This document shows, piece after piece, positions 36,390-49,380 of a stretch of 64,000 bases of DNA. The notes under the pieces were generated by a model. It saw nothing but the letters and a program-made list of their open reading frames with translations, searched no databases and had not been told where the DNA came from. The DNA is taken from contig CM043952.1 of assembly GCA_014529385.2 (NCBI GenBank), positions 57,464,119-57,528,118 of the forward strand, read 5' to 3'. Numbering within the stretch: the stretch's first letter is position 1; each line of letters begins with the position of its first letter. This DNA comes from Adiantum capillus-veneris (Eukaryota > Streptophyta > Polypodiopsida > Polypodiales > Pteridaceae). The translations under genes were made by a program, and so were the position numbers.

Positions 36390-39131
36390 ACCCTTACCAC
36401 AAGTGGTGGACCTTGAGACCAGTGGACTATAAGGACCTCCAAACAATACCTTGTACACTCAATCCTTCTTGGTATCTAGGTTGGACAAGTGGTGGACCTT
36501 GTTCAAATTCTCTAACCACTCTCTCTAACATGGTGACATTTATTTAGGTGTGATAAATTCATATCTATGCAAACTAATATCAGTTTAGGCTTGTTAATTT
36601 GAATTTGTTTGAATTTATGTACAATATAATGATTTGAGGTTTGCATATTTGAATTTAGGTGGTATAATGATATCTTTTTGTGGTAAACTTGAATTTAAAA
36701 TCAATTTCGCGTAGAATATTTTAAATTTAAGTGGTAAAATTTAGATTTTATAAAAAAGTTTGAATTCTAAAATTTGGGCGGGATATTTTAAAATTTAGGC
36801 GGGATATTTAAAATTTGGGAGGGATATTTTAAATTTAGGCGGGAAGGTTTTGAATTTATAGCGAGATCTCCCTTACATAAGAGAGTATAGGTTGGACAAG
36901 TGGTGGACCTTAAAGCTAGAGCATCCATGCTACTGGACATGATAGGTAGAGAATCTAGTTGATATTGTATGTATAATATATATGTAATACATCTAGCTTG
37001 GACAAGTGGTGGACCTTGGAACAAAACCCCATGTAAAACATATCATGCACATTCCAAGTGGTGAGAAAAAATATCATTTAAGATATAGCCTTATAGGTTG
37101 GACAAGTGGTGGACCTTAACACCCATATATTCTTCATATAATGACATAGAGTGGAAAACTGGTGAATCTTGAGACCCAATCATGCTACTAGCGATAATAG
37201 CTTGTACAAGTGGTGGACCTTGAAAGTAAACCCCCCATCTACGAAATATCGTGGGTTTAAGGTATTTCGATGGAGCCTAGCATCTTGGAGACATCGTGCA
37301 TCTTGCTGCTCTTCATGTTTCAATGGAGCCTATCTTGGACAAATGGTGGAGCATCCTTCTCTCCATGTTTCAATGGACCCTAGCTTGGACAAGTGGTGGA
37401 CCTTTGCTTCTCTCTATTATTCAATAGAGTTAAGCTTGGACAAGTGGTGGACCTTGGAACCAAACCACCATGTAAAACCTATCATGGTCACTCCAAGTGG
37501 TGAGAAAGAATAACCTTAAAGATATAGCCTTATAGGTTGGACAAGTGGTGGACCTTAACACCCTAATATTCTTAATATAATGACATAGAGTGAAAAAGTG
37601 GTGAATCTTGAGACAAAACCACTCATGCTACTAGCACTAATAGCTTGGACAAGTGGTGGACCTTGAACGTAAACCCCCCATGTTTCAATAGAGTTAGCTT
37701 CGACAAATGGTGGAGCATCCTTCTCTCCATGTTTCAATGGAGCCTAGCTTGGACAAGTGGTGGACCTTTGCTTCTCTGTATGATTCAATAGAGTTAGCTT
37801 GGACAAGTGGTGGACCTTGGAACCAAACCCCCATGTAAAACCTATCATGGTCACTCCAAGTGGTAATAAAAAATAACCTTTAAGATGTAGCCTTATAGGT
37901 TGGACAAGTGGTGGACCTTAACACGCGCATATTCTTAATATAATGACATAGAGTGCAAAAGTGGTGAATCTTGAGACCAAACCACTCAGGCTACTACCAA
38001 TAATAGCTTGGACAAGTGTTGGACCTTGAATGTAAACCCCTCATCTATGACATATCGTGGGTTTAATGTTTTTCGATGGAGCCTAGCATCTTGGAGACAT
38101 GGTGCACCTTGCTTCTCTTCATGTTTCAATGGAGCCTACCTTGGACAAATGGTGGAGCATCCTTCTCTCCATGTTTCAATGGACCCTAGCTTAGACAAGG
38201 GGTGGACCTTTGCTTCTCTCTATGTTTCAATAGAGTTATCTTGGACAAGTGGTGGACCTTGGAACCAAACCCCCATGTAAAACCTATCATGGTCACTCCA
38301 AGTAGTAAGAAAGAATAACCTTTAAGATGTAGCCTTATAGGTTGGACAAGTGGTGGACCTTAACACCCACATATTCTTAATAAAAGTGGTGAATTTTGAG
38401 ACCAAACCACTCAGGCTACTAGCAATAATAGCTTGGACAAGTGGTGGACCTTGAATGTAAACCCCTCATCTACGAAATATCGTGGGTTTAATGTATTTCG
38501 AGGGAGCCTAGCATCTTGGAGACTTGGTGCACCTTGCTTCTCGTCATGTTTCAATGGAGCCTATCTTGGACAAATGGTGGAGCATCCTTAGCTCCATGTT
38601 TCAATGGACCCTAGCTTGGACAAGTGGTGGACCTTTGTTTCTCTCTATGTTTCAATAGAGTTAGCTTGGACAAGTGGTGGACCTTGGAACCAAACCCCCA
38701 TGTAAAACCTATCATGGTCACTCCAAGTGGTAATAAAGAATAACCTTTAAGATGTAGCCTTATAGGTTGGACAAGTGGTGGACCTTAACACGGGCATATT
38801 CTTAATATAATGACATAGAGTGGAAAAGTGGTGAATCTTGAGACCAAACCACTCAGGCTACTACCAATAATAGCTTGGACAAGTGTTGGACCTTGAATGT
38901 AAACCCCTCATCTACGACATATCGTGGGTTTAATGTTTTTCGATGGAGCCTCGCATCTTGGAGACATGGTGCACCTTGTTTCTCCTCATGTTTCAATGGA
39001 GCCTATCTTTGACAAATGGTGGAGCATCCTTCTCTCCATGTTTCAATGGACCCTAGCTTGGACAAGTGGTGGACGTTTGTTTCTCTCTATGTTTCAATAG
39101 AGTTAGCTTGGACAAGTGGTGGACCTTGGAA
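36390..39131 (+). repeat. Minisatellite array 2a, higher-order units
   Basis: Units of about 400-450 bp each contain about six diverged core copies in fixed order: CTTGAATGTAAACC, the TATCGTGGGTTTAA block, GACATGGTGCACC, GGACAAATGGTGGAGC, GGACCTTTGCTTCTC, GGACCTTGGAACC and GGACCTTAACACC. The TATCGTGGGTTTAA marker occurs near 37246, 38055, 38480 and 38925. The array starts with single cores at 36396, 36483 and 36893. Confidence 0.95.
36772..36855. repeat. GGCGGGATATTTTAAAATTTA short tandem repeats
   Basis: Four degenerate copies of a unit of about 20-24 bp, each with (G/A)GGCGGGA or GGGAGGGA followed by TATTTTAAA. The GGCGGGA word resembles an E2F-type site, but copy number and AT flanks fit a simple repeat equally well. 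Confidence 0.6.
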
Positions 39132-40740
39132 CAATAAAATTTGCCTATTCAATTTGAGAATAGCGGAATTTAATGAGAGTACTTTCAAGAAATGATTTTG
39201 TGAGCATAGAGGGTAGACATAATTGAAGATAGCAACATAATCATAGCAAATAGTTAACTTGGCATAGACAATACTTTTGCAAGAGAGAGAGTTTAGAGAA
39301 CATGACAACAATTGAGGACCGGATTTATGTGGAGCCGGTCCCCCCTCCAATAGGCATTTGTATTATGATTTCTCCATAAAGAGAGACTTGTTACAATACA
39401 GTCTTTGTGTTCCTTGTGACCTAGGTGATGCCATGAAGATGGAAGGCTTCATGCACCACAAACATAACATAAACTTGACGAAAGCTTTAACTATCCCAAG
39501 CCTCAGTCCCAAGACCTCAAACACCTTCGAAGGTGGAGAGAGCTAGCAGGGAATGAGGGTAGGGAAGAGGAAGAAGAAACATTTCGTAGGAGAAAGAATT
39601 AGTTCCTCACTTATCATACTCTTGTTGCTAGCATACATAATAGCATAGTAATGAAGAAGAAGGATATGGCAAGCTTAAGCATTGAAGCATGGCTCTTGGT
39701 TGGATTTGCACTCCATAGCCAAGAGTGTTGGTGTAGGCTCTCAACCTCTACTTGCTTGGAGAGGGAGCTCTTGCACTTTGCATATCACACAATGAGAGTG
39801 CTTGTGAGTGTGTGTGGGTGAGTATACCCCCTAGGCACCCCCCTAGCTTGCTTGGGTCGACCCCCCTTGTAGCTCATGCCTGAAGCTCATTGGACCCCTG
39901 CAGGCCTAGCCAATCACAAGCAAGAGCCATTACAAGCAACATGGGTAGCCTTGGGACAAGTGTCCCCCTTTCCCCTTTGAGAGAGAGAGGACTTGATAAA
40001 TGCTAAAACAATTAGATAATTCATGTAATTTATCATTGGACCCCTTTGAAGCCTAGCCAATAGGCTTCAAGCAACACATGAAGGTAACATGGGTAGGGGC
40101 CTGACATGTGTTCTTGCTGCCTCTTCAAGTTGGGCTTCCCTTGTGTGTGTGATTGGGTGTTCTCTCTCTAGCCCCTAGGAAAAGGGCTCGCCCCCCCTCT
40201 TGTAGGAATGCTTTTGACTTTTAGGTGATCAAGCACCTTACTCACCAAGCATGACAAAGCACTTGAACTAGGGGGTGTTCCCACAAGCATCTCAGGCAAG
40301 CTTCTCAAGGCACCTCAAGTACTTTAATCATGCAGCAAGTCAAGCACCTCAAGCTTGGAGCCAGTCAAGCACCTCAAGCATCTTAATCAAGCACCTCAAG
40401 CATGAAAAACACCTCAAGCATGACAAGCACCTCGAGCTTGGGCCGGGTTCCCACCTCAAGCTCAGCCCTAGCTTACTTAAGGTCAAAGGACTTTTACACA
40501 CATTTATTGGAGGTCTTCAATGAAGCTAACCCTAAGGTCTTATGCTCCATTGGTTAGCCTTGCTCTTTGATAGACCATCTCCCTTTTGGGCCCCTTTACC
40601 ATTGGCCCCGTGTTGAGATAGATCTATAAGCACATACCTATATCTTAACACTTGTTCCCGTTTATTCTCCCACATTAAGTGATCAATTTAATATGAGAAA
40701 ATCATTTGGGTTAGTTAGATATTAGATTTTATGACAAAAA
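39132..40740 (+). repeat. Dispersed repeat, copy B, inserted in the minisatellite
   Basis: The array is interrupted after GGACCTTGGAAC at 39131 and resumes at about 40741 with CTATTCATGGTCACTCC. The insert aligns with the reverse complement of 9835-10800. Near its right end TGTTGAGATAG (40611) and TATCTTAACA (about 40641) are mirror images, like LTR termini. On the minus strand a purine-rich GTGGGAGAATAAACGGGAAC precedes them. An LTR or solo-LTR-like element is likely. No ORF in it is convincing. Confidence 0.7.
40290..40470. repeat. CAAGCACCTCAAG tandem repeats
   Basis: About nine degenerate copies of (C)AAGCACCTCAAGCAT, each 13-22 bp, lie inside dispersed repeat copy B. Copy A has no equivalent that I can see, so the expansion is specific to this copy. 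Confidence 0.75.
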
Positions 40741-43700
40741 GCTATTCATGGTCACTCCAAGTAGTTAATAAAGAATAACCTTTAAGATGTAGCCTATAGG
40801 TTGGACAAGTGGTGGACCTTAACACACCAACTTCTTATATAATGACTAAAGTGGATGTAGTGGTGAATCTGATGAACAAACCACTCAGGCTACTACAATA
40901 ATAGCTTGGACAAGTGGTGGACCTTGAATGTAAACCCTCATCTACGACATATCGTGGGTTTAATGTTTTTCGATGGAGCCTAGCATCTTGGAGACATGGT
41001 GCACCTTGCTTCTCCTCATGTTTCAATGGAGCCTACCTTGGACAAATGGTGGAGCATCCTTCTCTCCATGTTTCAATGGACCCTAGCTTAGACAAGTGGT
41101 GGACCTTTGCTTCTCTCTATGTTTCAATAGAGTTAGCTTGGACAAGTGTGGACCTTGGAACCAAACCCCCATGTAAAACCTATCATGGTCACTCCAAGTG
41201 GTAAGAAAGAATAACCTTTAAGATGTAGCCTTATAGGTTGGACAAGTGGTGGACCTTAACACCCCACATATTCTTAAATAAAGTGGTGGAATCTTGAGAC
41301 CAACCCATCAGCTACTAGCAATAATAGCTGGGACAAGTGGTGGACCTTGAATGTAAACCCCTCATCTACGAAATATCGTGGGTTTAATGTATTTCGATGG
41401 AGCCTAGCATCTTGGAGACATGGTGCAGCTTGCTTCTCGTCATGTTCAATGGAGCTATCATTGGACAAATGGTGAGCATCCTTCCTCCATTTCAATCCCT
41501 AGTTTCCATGGACCCTGCGCTTGGACAAGTGGTGGACCTTGGAACCAACCCCCATGTAAAACCTATCATGGTCACTCCAAGTGGTAATAAGAATAACCTT
41601 TAAGATGTAGCCTTATAGGTTGGACCAAGTGGTGGACCTTAACACCGCATATTTCTTAAATAATGACATAGAGTGGAAAACGTGGTGAATCTTGAGACCA
41701 AACCACTCAGGCTACTACAATAATAGCTTGGACAAGTGGTGGACCTTGAATGTAAACCCCTCATCTACGACATATCGTGGGTTTAATGTTTTCGATGGAG
41801 CCTAGCATCTTGGAGACATGGTGCACCTTGCTTCTCCTCATGTTTCAATGGAGCCTACCTTGGACAAATGGTGGAGAGCATCCTTCTCTCCATGTTTCAA
41901 TGGACCCTAGCTTAGACAAGGGGTGGACCTTTGCTTCTCTCTATGTTTCAATAGAGTTAGCTTGGACAAGTGGTGGACCTTGGAACCAAACCCCCATGTA
42001 AAACCTATCATGGTCACTCCAAGTAGTAATAAAGAATAACCTTTAAGATGTAGCCTTATAGGTTGGACAAGTGGTGGACCTTAACACCCACATATTCTTA
42101 ATAAAAGTGGTGAATCTTGAGACCAAACCACTCAGGCTACTAGCAATAATAGCTTGGACAAGTGGTGGACCTTGAATGTAAACCCCTCATCTACGAAATA
42201 TCGTGGGTTTAATGTATTTCGATGGAGCCTAGCATCTTGGAGACATGGTGCAGCTTGCTTCTCGTCATGTTTCAATGGAGCCTATCTTGGACAAATGGTG
42301 GAGCATCCTTCTCTCCATGTTTCAATGGACCCTAGCTTGGACAAGTGGTGGCCTTGAGAACCAAAACCCCCATGTAAAACCTATCATGGTCACTCCAAGT
42401 GGTAATAAAGAATAACCTTTAAGATGTAGCCTTATAGGTTGGACAAGTGGTGGACCTTAACACGCGCATATTCTTAATATAATGACATAGAGTGGAAAAA
42501 GGGTGAATCTTGAGACCAAACCACTCAGGCTACTACCAATAATAGCTTGGACAAGTGTGGACCTTGAATGTAAACCCTCATCTACGACATATCGTGGGTT
42601 TAATGTTTTCGATGGAGCCTAGCATCTTGGAGACATGGTGCACCTTGCTTCTCCTCATGTTTCAATGGAGCCTATCTTGACAAAATGGTGGAGCATCCTT
42701 CTCTCCATGTTTCAATGGACCCTAGCTTAGAGACAAGGGGTGGACCTTTGCTTCTCTCTATGTTTCAATAGAGTTAGCTTGGACAAGTGGTGGACCTTGG
42801 AACCAAACCCCCATGTAAAACCTATCATGGTCACTCCAAGTAGTAAGAAAGAATAACCTTTAAGATGTAGCCTATAGGTTGGACAAGTGGTGGACCTTAA
42901 CACCCACAATATCTTAATATAATGACAGAGAGTGGAAAAGTGGTGAATCTTGAGAGCAAACCACTCATGCTACTAGCGATAATAGGTTGGACAAGTGTGG
43001 ATCTTGAATGTAAACTCCCCATGTACAAAATAACGTGGGTTTAAGGTATTTCGATGGAGCCTAGCATCTTGGAGACATGGTGCAGCTTGCTTCTCTTCAT
43101 GTTTCAATGGAGCCTATCTTGGACAAATGGTGGAGCATCCTTCTCTCCATGTTTCAATGGACCCTAGCTTAGACAAGTGGTGGACCTTTGCTTCTCTCTA
43201 TGTTTCAATAGAGTTAGCTTGGACAAGTGGTGGACCTTGGAACCAAACCCCCATGTAAAACCTTTCATGGTCACTCCAAGTGGTCAGAAAGAATAACCAT
43301 TAAGATATAGTCTTATAGGTTGGACAAGTGGTGGACCTTATACCCCAATATTCTTCTTAATATAATGACACAGAGTGAAAAAAGTGGTGAATCTTGAGAC
43401 CAAACCCTCATGCTACTAGCGTTAATAGGTTGGACAACTAGTGGACCTTGAATTGTAACCTTCATGTTTCAATAGAGTTAGCTTCGACAAATGGTGGAGC
43501 ATCCTTCTCTCCATGTTTCAATGGAGCCTAGCTTGGACAAGTGGTGGCCCTTTGCTTTCTCTATGAGAAGAATAAGTTAGCTTGGATAAGTGGTGGACCT
43601 TGGAACCAAACCCCTATGTAAAACATATCATGGACATTCAAGTGGTGAGAAAGAATACCCTTTAAGATATACCCTTATAGGTTGGACAAGTGGTCGACCT

Positions 43701-46690
43701 TAACACCTAGATCTTCTTTATATAATGACATAGAGTGAAAAGTGGTGAAATCTGAGAAACCAAACACTCATGCTACTAGGGATAATAGCTTGGAAAAGTG
43801 GCTGACTGATACAACGTTGAGTCGACCCTTAAAACTGGATCTTCATAACTAATGACATAGAGTGGAAAAGTGGTGAATCTTGAGACCAAACCACTCATGC
43901 TACTAAGGATAATAGGTGGACAAGTGGTGACCTTGAATGTAAAACCCCATGTACGAAATATCATGGGTTTAAGGTATTTCAATGGAGCCTAGCATCTTGG
44001 AGACATGGTGCACTTGCTTTTTTCATGTTTCAATGGAGCCTATCTTGGACAAATGGTGGAGCATCCTTCTCTAAATGTCTCAGTGGAGCCTAGCTTGGAC
44101 AAGTGGTGGACCTTTGCTTCTCTCTATGTTTCCATAGAGTTAGCTTGGACAAGTGGTGGACCTTGGAACCAAACCCCCATGTAAAACCTATCATGGTCAT
44201 TCCAAGTGGTGAGAAATAATAAACCTTTAAGATCTAGCCTTATAGGTTGGACAAGTGGTCGACCTTAGAACCTAGATCTTCAAATAGAATGACATAGAGT
44301 GGAAAAGTGGTAAATCTTGAGACCAAACCACTCATGCTACTAGAGATAATAGGTTGGAAAAGTGACTGACCTTGAATGTAAACCCCCCATGTAAACATAT
44401 CGTGGGTTTAAGGTATTTCAATGGAGCCTAGCATCTTGGAGACATGGTGCAGATTGCTTCTCTTCATGTTTCAATGGAGCCTATCTTGGACAAATGGTGG
44501 AGCATCCTTCTCTCCATGTTTCAATGGAGCCTAGCTTGGACAAGTGGTGGACCTTTGCTTCTCTCTATGTTTCAATAGAGTTAGCTTGGACAAGTGGTGG
44601 GCCTTGGAACCAAACCCCCATGTAAAACCTATCTGGTAACTCCAAGTGGTGAGAAAGAATAAAGTTTAAGATATAGCCTTATAGGTTGGACAAGTGGTGA
44701 CCTTAGCACCCAAATATTCTTAATTAATGACATAGAGTGAAAAATGGTGAATCTTGAGACCAAACCACTCATGCTACTAGAGTGAATAGGTTGGACAAGT
44801 GGTGGACCTTGAATGTAAACCCCCATGTTTCAAATGGAGTTAGCTGGACACAAGGTAGAGCATCTTCTCGCCATGCTTTCAATGGAGCCTAGCTTGGAAA
44901 TTGGAGTGGACCTTTGATTCTCTCTATGTTTCAATAGAGTTAGCTTGGACAAGTGGTGGACCTTGAAACAAAACCAAACCCCCATGTATAACATATGACA
45001 ATGGACCCAAATATTCAAATTGGTGAAAAGTGGTGTAGCTTGCTTCTGTTTAATGTTTCCAATGGCTTGAAAACCTGGCTTCGACAAATGGTAGAGGATC
45101 CTTCTCTCCATGTTTCAATGGAGCCTAGCTTGGACAAGTGGTGGACCTTTGTTTCTCTCTATGTTTCAATAGAGTTAGCTTGGACAAGTGGTGGACCTTG
45201 GAGCCAAACCCCCATGTAAAACATATCATGGACATTCAAGTGGTGGAAAGAATACCCTTTAAGATATACCCTTATAGGTTGGACAAGTGGTCGACCTTAA
45301 CACCCAGATCTTCTTAACGTAATGACATAGAGTGGAAAAGTGGTGAATCTTGAGACCAAACCACTCATGCTACTAGAGATAATAGGTTGGACAAGTGGTG
45401 GACCTTGAATGTAAACTCCCCATGTACAAAATATCGTGGGTTTAAGGTATTTCAATGGATCTTAGCATCTTGGAGACATGGTGCAGCTTGCTTCTCTTCA
45501 TGTTTCAATGGAGCCTATCTTGGACAAATGGTGGAGCATCCTTCTCTCCATGTTTCAATGGACCCTAGCTTAGACAAGTGGTGGACCTTTGCTTCTCTCT
45601 ATGTTTCAATAGAGTTAGCTTGGACAAGTGGTGGAACTTGGAACCAAACCCCCATGTAAAACCTATCATGGTCATTCCAAGTGGTGAGAAGAAGAATACC
45701 TTTAAGATATAGCCTTATAGGTTGGACAAGTGGTGGACCTTAACACCCAGATCTTCTTAATATAATGACATAGAGTGGAAAAGTGGTGAATCTTGACATC
45801 AAACCACTCATGCTACTAGTGATAATAGGTTGGACAAGTGGTGGACCTTGAATGTAAACCCCCCATGTACGAAATATCATGGGTTTAAGATATTTCAATG
45901 GAGCCTAGCATTTTGGAGACATGGTGCAGCTTGCTTCTCTTCATGTTTCAATCAAACCTGGCTTGGACAAATGGTGGAGCATCCTTCTCTCCATGTTTCA
46001 ATGGAGCCTAGCTTGGACAAGTGGTGGACCTTTGATTCTCTCTATGTTTCAATAGAGTTAGCTTGGACAAGTGGTGGACCTTGGAACCATACCCTATGTA
46101 AAACCCATCATGTGCATTCCAAGTGGTGGTAAATAATACCATTTAAGATATAGCCTTATAGGTTGGACAAGTGGTGGACCTTAACACCCAGATCTTCTTA
46201 ATATAATGACATAGAGTGGAAAAGTGGTGAATCTTGAGACCAAACCACTCATGCTACTAGGGATAATAGGTTGGACAAGTGGTGGACCTTGAATTTAAAC
46301 CCCACATATACAAAATATCATGGGTTTAAGGTATTTCAATGGAGCCTAGCATCTCAAAGACATGGTGCATCTTGCTTCTCTTCATGTTTCAATGGAGCCT
46401 ATTTTGGACAAATGGTGGAGCATCCTTCTCTCCATGTTTCAATGGACCCTAGAGGACAAGTGGTGGACCTTTGCTTCTCTCTATGTTTCAATATAGTTAG
46501 CCTATATTAGACAATTAGTAGACCTCCAATCTCTCCATGTTGTCTAGAGCTGAGCTTGGACAAGTGGTGGACCTTACTTCTCCCTTCCCTTAGTTTACTA
46601 GCTTAAATGATCACTATGTATACTTGCTTAGATCTAGCTTGAACAAGTGGTGGAACTTGTATTCACACAAACTTAATCCATTACAAAAAA
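40741..46690 (+). repeat. Minisatellite array 2b, higher-order units
   Basis: This continues array 2a with the same unit order. The TATCGTGGGTTTAA (or TATCATGGGTTTAA) marker falls near 40950, 41378, 41777, 42200, 42592, 43034, 43965, 44400, 45435, 45885 and 46318, so most units are 392-450 bp. Between 40.7 and 45 kb many units lack single bases that array 2a has (for example ACAAGTGTGGACC). The array ends about 80 bp before the splice acceptor at 46728. Confidence 0.95.
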
Positions 46691-46728
46691 GTATATGTTA
46701 AAATAACATTTGGTTTTTTTTGTTTCAG

Positions 46729-47339
46729 GAAAGATGGCTCCAAAAAACAGGTTGCAAGGGTTGCTGTCTCAGTTGACTATACTTGCAATGATCTTAGGAA
46801 ATGGTATTTGGACATACATGGTATAGAGGGTGCACAATTTCATAAGGTGCATCTATTTATTGCCAAAAAGGAAAGAATGACAGCTTGTTTGAAGATGTTG
46901 GACAAGTTGTGGAAGCATCTGTCTCTGTAGTTGATAGTCATCCAGAGGTGGAATGCATTGACATTCTAGTTCCAATGAATCTAGAATTTCAACTATCTCC
47001 AGGAGCATATGCATTGGAGCGCATGTCTAGAAACAAAGAAGAGACAATGTTTTCTCGAGGATGGAAGTTTGCAGAATCAAATCCAAATATCACAGCAGAT
47101 CAACTTCAAAGCTCCATCATTGCCACACTACAACGAAAAGGTGAAAGCTTCACGACCACCATCCACAAAGAAGCAAGCAAAAGTGCAGAAAGTAGAAGCT
47201 AAGCGAACTAGTTCCATTTTGGATGTAGACAAGGCATCTTTGGCATCCTCATCAACAGAGGGTTCAATGTCAAAGATGAGAATTGTGGATCCAGATGTTT
47301 TAGAAGCTGAGGCCATGAAAGGACAAGAAAAAGATACAG
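46729..47339 (+). pseudogene. 5' exon region of the ParB/methyltransferase-like gene
   Basis: It follows a strong acceptor (TTTTTTTGTTTCAG, ending 46728) and starts in a phase that needs two bases from an upstream exon. The first frame (KDGSKKQVARVAVSVDYTCN, RKWYLDIHGIEG) passes to another at an A-run near 46866. There it reads SLFEDVGQVVEASVSVVD, ECIDILVPMNLEFQLSPGAY and MFSRGWKFAESNPNITADQL. A second change near 47140 leads to a lysine-rich linker and SSILDVDKASLASSSTEGS. I do not recognise this N-terminal domain. The 5' exons and promoter were not found; array 2b lies directly upstream. Confidence 0.45.
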
Positions 47340-47382
47340 GTGGAATGAATAAGTACATAAATTATTTTCCTTTCCAATATAG
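47340..47382 (+). other. 43-nt GT...AG spacer, possible very short intron
   Basis: GTGGAATG...CCAATATAG separates two coding stretches that are in different frames if read through. At 43 nt it is shorter than usual plant introns. It may be a real micro-intron, a longer intron shortened by deletion, or a coincidence in a frameshifted gene. Confidence 0.3.
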
Positions 47383-49380
47383 GAATTTGATATCCCTATT
47401 CAAAATTGTTGGCTTGCTCCTGATCACTATAATGCACGTATTATGGATAAAAAACACGCTGAAAGTGTGTTATTTGGATTTTCACGGAGTACGACCAAGC
47501 CTGCAGCATGTGCATATTTGATGCCTGTTCGAAATGCAAAATCAAAGAAGGGGACTCCTTTGGCAGTAGAAGAGGTAGAGGAGCAAAAAATTAAAGATTA
47601 TCATTATTGGATTCTTGATGGGCAGCATTCAATCTATGCTGCAAAAGTTTTGCTTCACAATGAACAAAACAACAAAGAGATCTTTGAAAGACTGATTAGC
47701 GTGTATAAATTTAGAAAGGCTCGCATTGTTGTGAATGCTCCTCCATTTGTTGCAACTGCTATATCTGCCATTGCAAATGAGGAGGCTCAGGCATTGTATG
47801 TCAAGCAACCTTACAGCCAAATATTGAGACATTTACGGAGTCAATGGATCTTCTCAGGACGACCACCAAAGGCAGCAAGTGGAATTGCAGAGGGACATGC
47901 ATCTCGTGCCGGATGGGATGTAAGTTATTTTCTTTGTCTTTTTGATAGTGTTTAATTAACAAATCTTGCTCAATAGTTTAATTATTTCTCTATTTATTTT
48001 TAGGCTTTTCTTCGATTGGCAAGAATGAGTGCAGCAGCAAGTTGGATTGCTAAACAGGCACACATGGTCACGTACTCTGATTTAATTTATGATTGCTGGA
48101 TAAAATCATTGAAAATCTAGAAGAGGAGAATAAGAAACCCCCAACAACTGTATTTAGATACCTTTGTGGCCTTGAGGAATCAGAGGTAAAGACTATTCAA
48201 GAAGAGATTAGAGATGAGAAGATTTTACTGTCAAAGAGTGCAAAGGATGGTGATGCAACTGACATGTATGATCGAATCAAGCAGTTGAAGCAAGACAAAT
48301 TGATTCAAGATGCACTTCTTGAAGGCTTCAACAATTTGAATGAGTCTTCACCATGTAAAGACTGGGAGGAGGTGGTCAAAATGTATAACATCAATGATGT
48401 TGTTTATAAAACAATTTTAATGCTATGCGAGAATGGATCAGATCTAGTTTGACGCGTGGAACAAAGAAAATGGCTTTTCCAGATGGAGCAATAAAATACA
48501 TGCAATGGGCAATTCACCTTCAAAAGGAGAAAACTGAGCCTAGAGATTTGCCATGGTCAATCTATGTGGTGAGCCTACAAATGGAAGGCAATCTCTACTT
48601 GATGCGCCACTTCAATAATAAAGTGCCTATTGGCTTATGTGTTTTAGATATGACAAAAAACGTTGGAGGCAATTTGAAGTGGAGTGAGGAGACATTTAAA
48701 AATGCTTTGGATGGGATCTTGGCTATTGCTGGAGGGTCAACAGATCCTGGATTTGTCTTTCTTGCATTTGTGGATTTCACTAACTTCACAAAATTGCAAT
48801 GTGCCTTTCACGCCATGGGAGATAATCTGAGCTACCATTGTTGTGGTGCATTGCATCACTTTCCATCAGCTCCTTGCAAAGGATCAATTCAATTCCTAAC
48901 AGTTATTGCCTTCTTGGGACAAGGCAATGCATTTGAAGACCTGAGAAGAAGATCAGAGGAACATCCCATGCCAATTGATTGTTCTCTTCTTCAAGTAGCA
49001 GATAACGATATGTCAGATTTGCAATATTTGGAGGCCAAAAAAAGAGCTTTGGTCAAGCACTATTCGTACATATTGTTTTGAAGACCGCAAGCTTGTTGAT
49101 GTTTTTGGTGATGGCTCCTTGGTTGCACAAGAAGGAATACAACAGAAAAAAGAAGTTATCTGCTTAATTGATAGTGTGGAGGAGGCAAAAAGCGTGGAGA
49201 CCATGCTGCTAGACTTTGTTAAGTCTCATGAAGATATAGAAAAATGGGCTGGACTTCAACAATCCACTTCGCAATCAGGCGACATTGTGCCTGTTACAGA
49301 GGAGTGCTCTCCACAAAGAGAAGAAGAAGAACAACAACAACATCCTCTGTCAATGGAGGACTTTTTGGAAATGGAGACAC
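47383..49380 (+). pseudogene. ParB/DGQHR-like domain plus DNA-methyltransferase-like region
   Basis: After an acceptor-like TTCCAATATAG the exon reads EFDIPIQNCWLAPDHYN, then YHYWILDGQHSIYAAKVLL, which resembles the nucleotide-binding motif of ParB and DGQHR proteins. The gene continues across an 84-nt intron. Downstream, IGLCVLDMTKNVGG stands where a methyltransferase would have its (D/N/S)PP(Y/F) motif, followed by DPGFVFLAFVDFTNFTKLQC. Then LVDVFGDGSLVAQEG and EVICLIDSVEEA resemble the SAM-binding D.F.GSG motif and the acidic strand that follows. This order matches beta-class N6/N4 DNA methyltransferases, often fused to ParB domains in bacteria and phages. The catalytic motif is degenerate. 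Frame changes occur near 48085, 48420 and 49070. The exon ends at a good donor, GAGACAC|GTATGT. Confidence 0.45.
47920..48003 (+). other. 84-nt canonical intron
   Basis: GTAAGTTATTTTC to TTTATTTTTAG, T-rich, in a length range normal for plants. Splicing joins RAGWD to AFLRLARMSAAASW in frame. This supports the gene being of nuclear, intron-bearing origin. Confidence 0.75.

Noticed and set aside
36772-36855. Cluster of E2F-type regulatory sites
   Set aside because: The GGCGGGA words are part of a short tandem repeat and do not match the full site. No promoter is evident nearby.
32215-46690. CRISPR-like array suggested by regularly recurring short repeats
   Set aside because: Core copies vary, spacers are themselves repeated, unit order is higher-order satellite, and the context is a plant nucleus.
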